Part shown: positions 1 through 7,255 of the stretch, piece after piece
Position numbering within the stretch: position 1 is the first letter of the stretch
Layout of the letters: every line of letters starts with the position of its first letter
From: Actinomycetota bacterium
GTDB lineage: Bacteria > Actinomycetota > Actinomycetes > Nanopelagicales > Nanopelagicaceae
Length of the DNA stretch: 9,706 nt
Direction: 5' to 3'
Assembly: GCA_947459935.1 (NCBI GenBank)
Contig: CANHFN010000023.1
Coordinates: forward strand, 1-9,706
Made by a program: the position numbers and the translations under genes
The notes under the pieces: generated by a model
Seen by the model: the letters and a program-made list of their open reading frames with translations, nothing else
Databases searched by the model: none
Told to the model about the DNA's origin: nothing

Positions 1-96
1 ATTGGCCATGTAACTCTTCTGGGTCAAAATCTCGTAGAATTAACTCAAGAAGTTCAACATGCAGTGGACTATATGAGCGGAGAAATCGATGAGTGA
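1..96 (+). CDS. purK: PurK (N5-carboxyaminoimidazole ribonucleotide synthase), C-terminal end only
   Basis: This is the last 31 codons of a gene that enters from the left edge, in the frame starting at base 1 and ending at TGA 94-96. The visible residues [14 protein letters not shown] followed by an alternating helix ([14 protein letters not shown]) match the usual end of PurK, where a GHVT-type strand is followed by a helix that closes the ATP-grasp fold. PurK uses ATP and bicarbonate to carboxylate aminoimidazole ribonucleotide in cytoplasmic purine synthesis. The stop overlaps the purE start by 8 nt, the classic purK-purE order, which supports both the assignment and translational coupling. 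The catalytic part lies outside the window, so the call rests on this tail plus context. Confidence 0.8.
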   Translation: MGHVTLLGQNLVELTQEVQHAVDYMSGEIDE

Positions 97-595
97 TGTA
101 GCAATCATCATGGGGTCAGATTCAGACTGGCCAACGATGCAGGAAGCCGCCAAAGTATTAGATGATCTAGGTATTTCACATACGGTAGATGTTGTTTCAG
201 CCCATCGCATGCCACTTGAAATGGTTGAGTTCTCTCAAAATGCGCAAGCCAAGGGCTACAAAGTAATTATTGCTGGAGCAGGAGGCGCAGCACATTTACC
301 TGGAATGGTCGCATCATTGACAACTCTTCCAGTAATCGGAGTCCCAATTGCACTAAAGAATCTTGATGGAATGGATTCGCTTCTTTCAATAGTGCAAATG
401 CCTGCTGGAGTTCCGGTTGCAACAGTTGGTGTTGACAATGCCAAAAATGCCGCGCTCTTAGCAGCTCGCATACTAGGTGTTGCTGATGCTTCTATTTCAG
501 TAAAGGTTGCAGCTTCTTTGAAAGAGATAAACACGATCGCAAAGGAAAAGGGTGAGAATTTAAAGTCTCGCCGTAACCAAAAAACTGGTTTTTAA
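89..595 (+). CDS. purE: PurE, N5-carboxyaminoimidazole ribonucleotide mutase (class I)
   Basis: PurE moves the carboxyl group of N5-CAIR to C4, giving CAIR in de novo purine synthesis; class I enzymes are octamers in the cytoplasm. The 168-residue product has the full class I signature: the phosphate-binding GSDSDWPTM at 9-17, the catalytic SAHR at 37-40 (its His39 corresponds to the catalytic histidine of the family), and [11 protein letters not shown] at 63-73. Length is normal for bacterial PurE, with a slightly longer basic tail ([10 protein letters not shown]). The ATG at 89 lies inside the end of purK, so the two are almost certainly co-translated. The stop codon shares bases with the stop of the convergent CoA-binding gene, leaving no room for a terminator. 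Confidence 0.97.
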   Translation: MSDVAIIMGSDSDWPTMQEAAKVLDDLGISHTVDVVSAHRMPLEMVEFSQNAQAKGYKVIIAGAGGAAHLPGMVASLTTLPVIGVPIALKNLDGMDSLLSIVQMPAGVPVATVGVDNAKNAALLAARILGVADASISVKVAASLKEINTIAKEKGENLKSRRNQKTGF

Positions 596-954
596 ACTCT
601 AGCGCGATACTCAATTGCTGGGCAGCGATCCATGATCGTTAACAAGCCTGCAGCTTGCGCGCGAGCAATTGCATCATGGTCGATGACATCCAACTGTAAC
701 CAAACTGCCTTAGCTCCTATTGCAATAGCCTCATCAACAACTTTTCCAACAAGTGTTGAATTAACAAAGCAATCAACAACATCGACGGGTCCTGGAATTT
801 CAGACAAAGTTTTGTAACCAACTTCGCCATGCACAACTTCTGCTCGAGGATATACCGGAATTATTCGGTGACCTTTCTCTTGTAAGAGTTTTGCTACACC
901 AAAGGCTGCTCTTTCCGGATTGTTACTAAGGCCAACAACAGCCCAAGTTTTCAA
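592..954 (-). CDS. CoA-binding domain protein (YccU-like, single Rossmann domain)
   Basis: This is a small single-domain protein of the CoA_binding_2 family, built like the CoA-binding part of succinyl-CoA synthetase alpha. Seen here: the nucleotide-binding turn [24 protein letters not shown] (residues 5-28, broken by the family's S-x-N-P-E-R motif), IIPVYPR at 31-37, the VDVVDCFV strand at 57-64, and the typical ending MDRCPAIEY at 108-116. Members bind CoA; their physiological role is unknown. The start used is TTG 954, the only standard start in frame, but it has no ribosome binding site. The frame stays open upstream through residues [16 protein letters not shown], which resemble the usual N-terminal helix of the family, so translation may really begin near CTG 993-991, overlapping the ugd stop. 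It is the last gene of the minus-strand lcp-ugd run. Confidence 0.85.
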   Translation of the reverse strand: MKTWAVVGLSNNPERAAFGVAKLLQEKGHRIIPVYPRAEVVHGEVGYKTLSEIPGPVDVVDCFVNSTLVGKVVDEAIAIGAKAVWLQLDVIDHDAIARAQAAGLLTIMDRCPAIEYRARV

Positions 955-985
955 CTTAAGGACTGCATCAATAGTTTCCTTGGTA

Positions 986-2296
986 TTAATCAGTTCGCCC
1001 TAGTGCGTGGAATTTCCAACCAGCGCTGCGCCACAGAGTTCGATCAAGCATGTTGCGTCCATCGATGATGATTTTGCCCTTAACCAGAGAAGATATTCCC
1101 GCTGGATCGATTTGGCGGTATTCCTTCCATTCAGTCAAGTGCAGAATCAAATCTGCATCCTTAATTGCATCTTCAATCACTTCAGAATACTTAAGGTTTG
1201 GAAAACGCTTGCGTGCAGGCTCGATACCTTGCGGATCATGAATAACAACTTCGGCTCCTGCTGCATGTAATTGAACAGAGATGTCTAAGGCTGGGGAATC
1301 ACGCACATCATCACTATCGGGTTTAAATGTCGCACCTAAGACTGCAATTTTGTATTGCGTTAGGTCTTCAGAAAGTACCTTTCGCACAATGTCTATCACG
1401 CGCTGGCGCGCACGTAAGTTAATGGCATCTATTTCTCGCAAAAACTCTAATGCTTGCATTGCACCAAGCTCTTCAGCGCGAGCCATGAATGCGCGTACAT
1501 CTTTTGGAAGACATCCTCCACCAAATCCAATACCTGCCTGCAAAAAGCGATTCCCAATACGCGGGTCGTAACCAATGGCCTTAGCAAGTACTGTTACATC
1601 ACCGCCAGCAGCTTCGCACACTTCGGCCATCGCGTTAATGAAAGAAATTTTTGTCGCTAAGAATGAGTTTGCAGCTACCTTCACAAGTTCAGATGTTGGC
1701 AAGTCTGCGCGAATCCATGGAGTTCCCAATGCAATTACTGGCTCATAAACTTCTTTAAGAATTTCCTCAGCTCGATCATTTGCAACACCAACTACTAAAC
1801 GGTTTGGAGTCAATGTATCTTCAACTGCAAACCCTTCACGAAGGAATTCAGGATTCCAAGCAAGGTCTGCTTGAGGTGCGATCTTTGCAAGTTCGTCACG
1901 CAATGCCTGTGCAGTTCCGACTGGCACCGTGGACTTACCAACTACAAGAGAACCATCTTTAAGGTATGGCGCGATCGTTGCTACAGCCGACTTCACATAG
2001 GTTAAATCTGCAGCCAATCCATCTGTAACTTGAGGAGTTCCAACACAGACAAAGTGGATATCGGCATCTTTAACCAATGAAAAATCAGTTGTGAAAGAGA
2101 GTCGACCTGTTTTCAACTCTTGTTCGAGCAGTGTGTCTAGCCCTGGCTCATAGAAAGGTAATTTGCCTGCCTGAAGCAACGCTACCTTTTCTGGATCTAT
2201 ATCCACGCCCACAACAGTGAATCCAAGTGAGGACATGCATGCAGCGTGAGTGACGCCTAGATAACCGCAGCCAACAACTGAGAGAGTTAGGGTCAT
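986..2296 (-). CDS. ugd: UDP-glucose 6-dehydrogenase
   Basis: The enzyme oxidises UDP-glucose twice with NAD+ to UDP-glucuronate, a precursor for cell-surface polysaccharides and glycolipids. The 436-residue protein shows all three domains in order: an N-terminal NAD-binding fold with GCGYLGVTHAAC at 9-20 and the acidic VDID at 31-34; VGKSTVPVGTA at 119-129; WNPEFLREGFAVED at 147-160; the helical core ELVKVAANSFLATKISFINA at 203-222; the active-site GFGGGCLPKD at 257-266 with nucleophile Cys262; and the C-terminal UDP-binding GATFKPDSDDVRDSP at 321-335. Length is typical. Start ATG 2296 lies 10 nt after the lcp stop with no obvious Shine-Dalgarno, so co-transcription with lcp is likely. Family members can act on UDP-ManNAc or GDP-mannose, but the motifs favour the UDP-glucose type. 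Confidence 0.93.
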   Translation of the reverse strand: MTLTLSVVGCGYLGVTHAACMSSLGFTVVGVDIDPEKVALLQAGKLPFYEPGLDTLLEQELKTGRLSFTTDFSLVKDADIHFVCVGTPQVTDGLAADLTYVKSAVATIAPYLKDGSLVVGKSTVPVGTAQALRDELAKIAPQADLAWNPEFLREGFAVEDTLTPNRLVVGVANDRAEEILKEVYEPVIALGTPWIRADLPTSELVKVAANSFLATKISFINAMAEVCEAAGGDVTVLAKAIGYDPRIGNRFLQAGIGFGGGCLPKDVRAFMARAEELGAMQALEFLREIDAINLRARQRVIDIVRKVLSEDLTQYKIAVLGATFKPDSDDVRDSPALDISVQLHAAGAEVVIHDPQGIEPARKRFPNLKYSEVIEDAIKDADLILHLTEWKEYRQIDPAGISSLVKGKIIIDGRNMLDRTLWRSAGWKFHALGRTD

Positions 2297-2306
2297 GTGA
2301 TGGAGT

Positions 2307-3422
2307 TTACTTCAGAGCCCCACAAGGGTTTTCATCAGCCGTACGAGTCTTAAATTTATCGATCACAGTAGGTGTTGCTTTAGCAGTAGTAGAGGCAGAT
2401 GGCGATGGGGTCACTTCATCCACCAGGGGCAAATCTTCACGAATGCGATTGAAAAGATCCGGAGCTAAAATCGGATCCCATACAACCACAGAACCTAGTC
2501 CAGGAACACGCGCATTCACATCACTCAGTGGAATCGTCAACGTACGCACTTTACTAGGAGAAAGATTTTTCATTTGTTTAGCAAGAGTCAATAGATCCGC
2601 CTCGTTGAGTTCGGAATCAGTAGTGACTGTTGCAATTGCAGCATTAAAGAAGTTAACAAGTTTGATTGGGTTGAGCAAAACTCCGGTGCTTGTAACTTTC
2701 CTTAGCAATGCGCCAAGGAATTGTTGCTGACGTTGCATCCGCCCAAGATCTCCCATGCCATCAAAGTCGCGGGTTCGAACATATTTGAGTGACTCAACAC
2801 CGTTTAGAGTGTGAACTCCGGCGGATAAAACTAAATGGCTACCTGGGTCATCAATATCTTTCTTGGTACACACTTCAATTCCACCAAGTGCATCCACCAT
2901 GCCGGCAAATCCTGCAAAACCAATTTCAATGTAGTGATCAATTCGAATACCGGTTTCATTTTCAATTGTTTCAATCAGAAGCGGAGCCCCGCCAAAGGCG
3001 AATGCCGAATTAATCTTTCCTTTTGCCGCTTTAATAATTTTTGTTTTATCAATAGATGACACATGTTCAGGAATTGTTACTAATGAATCACGAGGAATTG
3101 AAATCAAAGTTATCTTTTCGCGAGATTTAGAGATGTGAACAAGGAGCATGGTGTCCGAACGCTTACCGGCCGCTGTCGCAGTAGATCCGACTCGAAGCAA
3201 TTTACGCTGCTCCTTGGTTAATCCTTCACGTGTATCTGATCCAACAAGAAGATAGTTAAGGGCTTTGTTTGGTTTTTCAGGCCGCGAATCCAGGTTTCCA
3301 AATACATCAACTCGGTCTATTGCACCACTTACTTGCCCTAAGCCCAGCCAAGAAATCGCCGAGATAAGGACAACCCCGACCGATAGTGAGGTAATAATCC
3401 GAATTGCCCGCGTTGATTTCAC
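2307..3422 (-). CDS. LCP (LytR-CpsA-Psr) family cell-wall glycopolymer ligase
   Basis: LCP enzymes move lipid-linked glycopolymers (teichoic acid, arabinogalactan or capsule) onto peptidoglycan on the outer face of the membrane. Seen here: a short basic cytoplasmic tail, one membrane segment at about 9-29, then the extracellular LCP domain with LLVGSDTREGL at 58-68, RSDTMLLVHI at 88-97, SIPRDSLVTIP at 108-118, KINSAFAFGG at 136-145, and the Arg/Asp-rich RTRDFDGMGDLGRMQRQQQF at 216-235. These hold the residues that bind the pyrophosphate and metal. The C-terminal tail (338-371) is a low-complexity Ser/Thr/Pro/Ala stretch. The start is GTG 3422; a TACTCT box ends exactly 6 nt before it and there is no Shine-Dalgarno, which fits a leaderless mRNA. 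It heads the lcp-ugd run, so a role in surface glycan attachment is plausible. The polymer is unknown. Confidence 0.92.
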   Translation of the reverse strand: MKSTRAIRIITSLSVGVVLISAISWLGLGQVSGAIDRVDVFGNLDSRPEKPNKALNYLLVGSDTREGLTKEQRKLLRVGSTATAAGKRSDTMLLVHISKSREKITLISIPRDSLVTIPEHVSSIDKTKIIKAAKGKINSAFAFGGAPLLIETIENETGIRIDHYIEIGFAGFAGMVDALGGIEVCTKKDIDDPGSHLVLSAGVHTLNGVESLKYVRTRDFDGMGDLGRMQRQQQFLGALLRKVTSTGVLLNPIKLVNFFNAAIATVTTDSELNEADLLTLAKQMKNLSPSKVRTLTIPLSDVNARVPGLGSVVVWDPILAPDLFNRIREDLPLVDEVTPSPSASTTAKATPTVIDKFKTRTADENPCGALK

Positions 3423-3428
3423 TGTCCG

Positions 3429-3434
3429 AGAGTA
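3429..3434 (-). promoter_or_regulatory. Predicted -10 box of the leaderless lcp promoter
   Basis: On the minus strand the hexamer TACTCT (fits TANNNT) is followed by CGGACA and then the GTG start at 3422. The 6-nt spacing puts the predicted transcript start at or next to the G of GTG. No good -35 is visible at 17-18 nt, which is common in actinobacterial leaderless promoters. Confidence 0.45.
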
Positions 3435-3443
3435 CTTGAGCGA

Positions 3444-3449
3444 TAGCGT
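3444..3449 (+). promoter_or_regulatory. Possible -10 box of the glycosyltransferase gene
   Basis: TAGCGT on the + strand fits TANNNT and ends 9 nt before the ATG at 3459, which would give a leader of only about 3 nt. It overlaps the space before the alternative GTG start at 3450, so if this box is real the ATG is the true start. The spacing is less exact than for lcp or dapD and no -35 is evident. Confidence 0.3.
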
Positions 3450-4469
3450 GTGGGTGTTATGCCGACATCAACTAATGCGTTATATGGCTCACCGAGGCGA
3501 GAGATTTCGGTGATTCTGCCTGTCTTAAATGAGGAGAAGTACTTAGAAGATGCCGTTTATGCGATCCTTGCCCAAAAATACGATGGCAAGATTGAAGTAA
3601 TTTTGGCCATAGGCCCATCTCAGGACAAAACTTTAGAAATTGCACAGCGATTACACTTAAATGATCCTCGAGTGGTAATCGTTGAGAATCCAACAGGCCG
3701 AACTGCAGCTGGTTTAAATCTCGCAATTGCAGCATCACAGTATTCAATAATCGTTCGAGTCGATGGTCATTCAAACATTCCTGAAAATTATTGTCAGTTG
3801 GTATCGGAGATTTTAGAGAGTACCGGCGCAGTTAATGTTGGTGGTGTAATGGCGGCTGAGGGTCGATCACTTTTTGAGCGATCAGTCGCTCGTGCAATGC
3901 GCAGTCCCTTAGGCGTAGGAGCTTCCAGATTTCATACTGGCGGAAGTGCTGGAGAAGTTGACACGGTATATCTCGGTGCATTTAGAAAAGAAGCATTATT
4001 GGCTGTAGGTGGTTTTGATGAGCGATTTACACGAGCACAAGATTGGGAACTCAATTTCAGATTGCGTCAAGCAGGAGGAGTTGTTTATTTTGACCCTCGT
4101 TTGGTTGTTACCTATCGACCACGTTCAACGATAAAAGCTTTAGCTAAGCAATACTTTGAATATGGACGTTGGCGACGAGTCGTATCTCGCCGACATGAAG
4201 GAACAATCAATTACCGATATTTAGCACCACCATTTACGGTTATTGCAACAACTCTTTCTCTTGCGTTGGGATGGTTTATATCTGCACTCTTTTTTATTCC
4301 AGCGCTTATCTATGCTGTTTTTATTCTGATTGCTTCTGCAGTAATTTCAAAGAGTTTGGGAGAGATTCTATGTTTACCCACAGTATTGCTGACGATGCAC
4401 ATTTCATGGGGGCTTGGCTTTCTTACTTCGCCTAAGTCACTTACCCCTGCTGTAACCTTGAACCCATGA
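3450..4469 (+). CDS. Membrane-associated family 2 glycosyltransferase (ExoA-like)
   Basis: A GT-A fold glycosyltransferase expected to move a sugar from a nucleotide-sugar to a lipid-linked or polymer acceptor at the inner face of the membrane. Residues 19-25 (ISVILPV) start the nucleotide-binding fold. The metal-binding motif region is VRVDGHS at 102-108, in the DGH form seen in ExoA-type enzymes. The acceptor/base motif is QDWELNFRLRQAG at 197-209, and FEYGRWRR at 236-243 stands in for the Q/RxxRW motif. Three hydrophobic stretches at about 260-283, 284-302 and 306-325 look like C-terminal membrane segments. Starts at GTG 3450 and ATG 3459 are both possible; the likely promoter favours ATG 3459. 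It is divergent from lcp-ugd, so surface polysaccharide synthesis is the reasonable setting. The donor and acceptor cannot be read from sequence. Confidence 0.88.
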   Translation: MGVMPTSTNALYGSPRREISVILPVLNEEKYLEDAVYAILAQKYDGKIEVILAIGPSQDKTLEIAQRLHLNDPRVVIVENPTGRTAAGLNLAIAASQYSIIVRVDGHSNIPENYCQLVSEILESTGAVNVGGVMAAEGRSLFERSVARAMRSPLGVGASRFHTGGSAGEVDTVYLGAFRKEALLAVGGFDERFTRAQDWELNFRLRQAGGVVYFDPRLVVTYRPRSTIKALAKQYFEYGRWRRVVSRRHEGTINYRYLAPPFTVIATTLSLALGWFISALFFIPALIYAVFILIASAVISKSLGEILCLPTVLLTMHISWGLGFLTSPKSLTPAVTLNP

Positions 4470-4546
4470 GCCTGTCATTGCAGGAGAGTGAGCCATTAAT
4501 TTCTGGCCTGCCCAAAACCTCAAATCTTGGATAGAGCCCAGCTTTT

Positions 4547-5824
4547 ATGAGATTTCTTAGATCACTTATCCTGGCACTTTCATTTGCCATCATTATTCCA
4601 TCGCAATCTTTTGCAATAGAAATTCCCGCATCATTTCAATTCCAAGGTGCTGGGTATGGTCATGGTGTTGGTATGAGCCAAATAGGTGCGAGAGCGAAAG
4701 CTTTAGCTGGCGAGACAGCAACAGCAATTCTCAATTATTACTATAAAGATGTTGCAATTGAACCATTAGACGATACAAAGATTTTACGAGTAAACCTTGG
4801 GCATCTGCTAACTTCTGCGAAGATATTCACTTCTACGCAAGATGCAGTGATTCAAATCTATAGTGGCGATATTGGTGATGCACAAGATGCTATTCCTCTA
4901 GCGGTAGTTCCAGTTAAAAGTTCCTTGAACTTTAGTATTTTGGGATCAACTGTTGTGCCCAGCATCGTCACTGGAAAGAAAACAACAAGTATTCCGCGAA
5001 GCAGAGTCTTTACAATTCGCTGGAGTGGGACCCGCTACTTGCAAGGCGTTGATGGAGTGATTTCACTTTCACACACAAATTCCACAAAAAGGTATCGCTA
5101 TGGTCAAATGCAAGTCAGAGCAGTAAAAGCATCCACCCTTGGATATCGTTTAGAAATTACAAACTCTGTCCGCTTAGCTGATGAATACTTATGGGGAGTG
5201 AGTGAAGTTCCATCATCGTGGCCAGAGGCTGCTCTACAGGCACAAGCCATTGCTTCTAGATCATTTGCCATGAGTAAAGCAGGAATTTATAGAGCATCTT
5301 GTGATTGCGATCTGTCTAGTGAGATTTCTGATCAATCATTTTTGGGTTATGCCAAAGAGATAGAAAAGGGCTGGGGACATTTTTGGAAAGCAGCCGTTAC
5401 AAACACTGCCGGACTTACGCTTACGCAAGCAGGAAAGCCGATAGCTGCATATTTTTCTAGTTCAAGCGGAGGACAGACTGAAACCTCTGGAAACGCCTGG
5501 GGCACACAAAGAAGTTACACGCAAACAGTTCCAGATCTATCAAGCCTGGATCCAATCCTTAACCCTCGCTTTTTTAAGTGGGAACGGACAGTTACGCAAG
5601 CAGTAGTTGCGGCAGCCTTTGCTTTACCCAATGTAGTTACGCTAGAAATTGTTCTAAAAAATACGAGCGGTACGGTTGCAACAATAAGGGCGACCTCAAG
5701 TTCAGGAGTGCAAAAGAGTTTACGAGGCGAGACCTTTAGAAGCCGAACTAAAATTCCTTCTGCCTACTTTGATTTAGTTGGCGTGCAGAATGCTGTTGAG
5801 CCCACCCCAAGTCCCAGTCCTTAA
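4547..5824 (+). CDS. Secreted SpoIID/LytB-domain protein
   Basis: The N-terminus (MRFLRSLILALSFAIIIPSQSFA) is a clear Sec signal peptide with likely cleavage after SFA-23. The mature protein carries SpoIID signatures: GAGYGHGVGMSQIGARAKA at 34-52 followed by ILNYYY at 61-66, the core YLWGVSEVPSSWPEAALQAQ at 214-233 continuing into AIASRSFA, and SSSSGGQTETSGNAWG at 304-319. SpoIID of spore formers is a lytic transglycosylase acting on stripped glycan strands; the Glu in SEVPSSWP (Glu220) aligns with its catalytic acid. In an organism with no sign of sporulation, a wall-remodelling or amidase-enhancer role is likelier. Cys252 and Cys254 (CDC) could hold the zinc found in some relatives. The ATG at 4547 lies 77 nt after the preceding gene. 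The tail PTPSPSP is encoded opposite the end of dapD. Confidence 0.9.
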   Translation: MRFLRSLILALSFAIIIPSQSFAIEIPASFQFQGAGYGHGVGMSQIGARAKALAGETATAILNYYYKDVAIEPLDDTKILRVNLGHLLTSAKIFTSTQDAVIQIYSGDIGDAQDAIPLAVVPVKSSLNFSILGSTVVPSIVTGKKTTSIPRSRVFTIRWSGTRYLQGVDGVISLSHTNSTKRYRYGQMQVRAVKASTLGYRLEITNSVRLADEYLWGVSEVPSSWPEAALQAQAIASRSFAMSKAGIYRASCDCDLSSEISDQSFLGYAKEIEKGWGHFWKAAVTNTAGLTLTQAGKPIAAYFSSSSGGQTETSGNAWGTQRSYTQTVPDLSSLDPILNPRFFKWERTVTQAVVAAAFALPNVVTLEIVLKNTSGTVATIRATSSSGVQKSLRGETFRSRTKIPSAYFDLVGVQNAVEPTPSPSP

Positions 5825-6691
5825 TACAACCTCAAGAGATCCATCAAGTGAATTTCGCCGGAACAAGAGATTACTTGCCCCAGACAGAGTGCCAGCTTTA
5901 ACTACTTCACCATCAGGAAGTTTTACCTTTGCAGCTGAAGTTATATAAGTACCAGCTTCGATCACACAGTTATTACCAAGAGAAATTCCAAGGCCTGAGT
6001 TTGCGCCCAATAAACATTTTTCACCAATTGAAATAACTTCTTTTCCACCACCACTAAGCGTGCCCATGATTGATGCGCCACCACCAACATCGGTGCCATC
6101 TCCAACTACGACACCTGCAGAAATGCGACCTTCAACCATTGAAGTTCCTAGTGTGCCAGCATTGAAATTTACAAAACCTTCATGCATGACTGTTGTTCCA
6201 GAGGCAAGGTGAGCGCCTAGGCGAACTCGATCTGCATCTGCAATTCGAACTCCGCTTGGAACAACGTAATCAACCATTCGAGGAAACTTATCGACACCGT
6301 AAACACTGACATGTCCATGCAAAGCCTTTAATCGTGCTCGAGTGATTTCAAAGCCATCAACAGCGCAGGGTCCGACAGAAGTCCAAACGACATTACTGAG
6401 AAGTCCAAAAATCCCGTCAAGTGCAACTCCGTGGGGCTTTACAAGTCGGTGTGACAACAAATGTAAACGTAGATAAGCATCTGCTGCAGTTGCAGGTGCT
6501 TTTGTTAAATCGATTTCGAGACTTATGACTTCGCGAGTAACAGCGCGCGCTTCATCTTCGCCCGTTAATGAGATCAGTTCTACAGGAGCAGAACCTGTCA
6601 GAGCGGACAGACTTGGAGATGGGAACCAAACATCCAAAGTAGTTCCATTGGATATTGTTGCGATTCCGTGGCCAGATGCAATGGTCGTCAT
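5774..6691 (-). CDS. dapD: 2,3,4,5-tetrahydropyridine-2,6-dicarboxylate N-succinyltransferase, actinobacterial type
   Basis: DapD uses succinyl-CoA to succinylate tetrahydrodipicolinate in the lysine/meso-diaminopimelate pathway, feeding peptidoglycan synthesis. The 305-residue protein has the actinobacterial N-terminal domain (about 1-145) and then a left-handed beta-helix of hexapeptide repeats (about 146-265), with MHEGFVNFNAGTLG at 169-182, MVEGRISAGVVVGDGTDVGG at 185-204 and ASIMGTLSGGG at 206-216. The Glu of EGRIS (187) matches the region of the proposed catalytic residue in the M. tuberculosis enzyme. The ending LNSILHAN resembles the family's usual LNxxLHAN, so the full C-terminus is probably real even though it overlaps the SpoIID gene by 51 nt. 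The ATG at 6691 follows TAGGCT plus 6 nt, a leaderless arrangement. No dapC or dapE lies beside it. Confidence 0.95.
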   Translation of the reverse strand: MTTIASGHGIATISNGTTLDVWFPSPSLSALTGSAPVELISLTGEDEARAVTREVISLEIDLTKAPATAADAYLRLHLLSHRLVKPHGVALDGIFGLLSNVVWTSVGPCAVDGFEITRARLKALHGHVSVYGVDKFPRMVDYVVPSGVRIADADRVRLGAHLASGTTVMHEGFVNFNAGTLGTSMVEGRISAGVVVGDGTDVGGGASIMGTLSGGGKEVISIGEKCLLGANSGLGISLGNNCVIEAGTYITSAAKVKLPDGEVVKAGTLSGASNLLFRRNSLDGSLEVVLRTGTWGGLNSILHAN

Positions 6692-6697
6692 GTCCTA

Positions 6698-6703
6698 AGC
6701 CTA
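6698..6703 (-). promoter_or_regulatory. Predicted -10 box of the leaderless dapD promoter
   Basis: Minus-strand TAGGCT is followed by TAGGAC and then ATG 6691, giving the 6-nt gap typical of leaderless transcripts. The AGGA lies only one base before the ATG, too close to act as a Shine-Dalgarno. The -35 region would fall inside the first codons of the divergent LOG gene. Confidence 0.5.
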
Positions 6704-6708
6704 GCCTC

Positions 6709-6714
6709 TATTGT
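6709..6714 (+). promoter_or_regulatory. Predicted -10 box of the LOG-family gene
   Basis: TATTGT on + ends 7 nt before ATG 6722 and no Shine-Dalgarno is present. It lies 5 bp from the dapD -10 on the other strand, so the two promoters are back to back within a 30-bp gap. Confidence 0.45.
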
Positions 6715-6721
6715 TAGCGGT

Positions 6722-7255
6722 ATGCGTATTGCCGTCTTCTGCTCGTCATCCCCAACAATTGATAACAAGTATGTAGAGCTTGCCTACGAACTTGGCCAAG
6801 GGATTGCGGCTTCCGCAAACGAATTAGTTACTGGTGGCGGTCATATTTCTATGATGGGTGCGGTTTCCCGTGGTGCTCGTAACAAGGGTGGAAAGACAGT
6901 TGGTGTCATTCCGCAGGCCCTCGTAGACATTGAATTTGCAGATCATGATAATGACGAACTTCATGTAGTGGAAACCATGGGCCAGCGCAAACACATGATC
7001 ACGGATATCTCGGATGCATTTATTACATTACCTGGAGGAGCCGGCACTCTTGAGGAATTCTTTGAGATTTGGGTTGGTCACTATTTAAAGTTTCACACTA
7101 AGCCGGTTGTAATCCTGGACCCATTTGAAATATATGCACCCTTACATGAATTGATTGTCCATCTCGAAGAAGAAAAATTTATTAAGCCTGGAATGCGTGA
7201 AATAATTCAATGGACAACAAATGTTCAAGATGCATTGAAAGCATGTGGTGCATGA
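6722..7255 (+). CDS. LOG-family protein (TIGR00730), probable nucleoside 5'-monophosphate phosphoribohydrolase
   Basis: LOG proteins cleave the N-glycosidic bond of cytokinin-type or other nucleoside monophosphates, giving a free base and ribose 5-phosphate. The 177-residue product has the full signature: IAVFCSSS at 3-10, ELVTGGGHISMMGAVSRGA at 34-52, METMGQRK-type substrate motif (ETMGQRKHMI, 84-93), and LPGGAGTLEEFFE at 103-115, which is the PGGxGTxxE motif. The frame is open further upstream to a GTG at 6668, but family proteins begin with this RIAVFCSS strand, the extra residues overlap the dapD start, and a -10 box sits just before ATG 6722, so this start was chosen. The M. tuberculosis relative is Rv1205. 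Its stop overlaps the next start as ATGA. The true substrate in this organism is unknown. Confidence 0.93.
   Translation: MRIAVFCSSSPTIDNKYVELAYELGQGIAASANELVTGGGHISMMGAVSRGARNKGGKTVGVIPQALVDIEFADHDNDELHVVETMGQRKHMITDISDAFITLPGGAGTLEEFFEIWVGHYLKFHTKPVVILDPFEIYAPLHELIVHLEEEKFIKPGMREIIQWTTNVQDALKACGA

Noticed and set aside
1007..1962. Several + strand frames of 60-96 codons inside ugd.
   Set aside because: They are antisense shadows of a fully motif-complete UDP-glucose dehydrogenase and show no domain pattern.
2443..3059. Plus-strand frames inside the LCP gene.
   Set aside because: Antisense shadows without recognisable domains or ribosome sites; the LCP frame carries all family motifs.
4466..4534. 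A 22-codon frame (MSLSLQESEP...) overlapping the glycosyltransferase stop as ATGA, in the 77-nt gap before the SpoIID-like gene.
   Set aside because: No recognisable pattern, very short, and ATGA occurs easily by chance. It could be a leader peptide only if conserved in relatives, which cannot be checked here.
6668..6721. An 18-codon N-terminal extension of the LOG protein from GTG 6668.
   Set aside because: It lies in the dapD start region, lacks family similarity, and the family begins at the RIAVFCSS strand; the -10 box just before 6722 agrees.
7210..7251. Upstream ATG that would extend the SRPBCC protein by 14 residues.
   Set aside because: The extra residues are a Cys-rich shadow of the LOG frame and are not part of the SRPBCC fold; ATG 7252 with the ATGA overlap is a better start.
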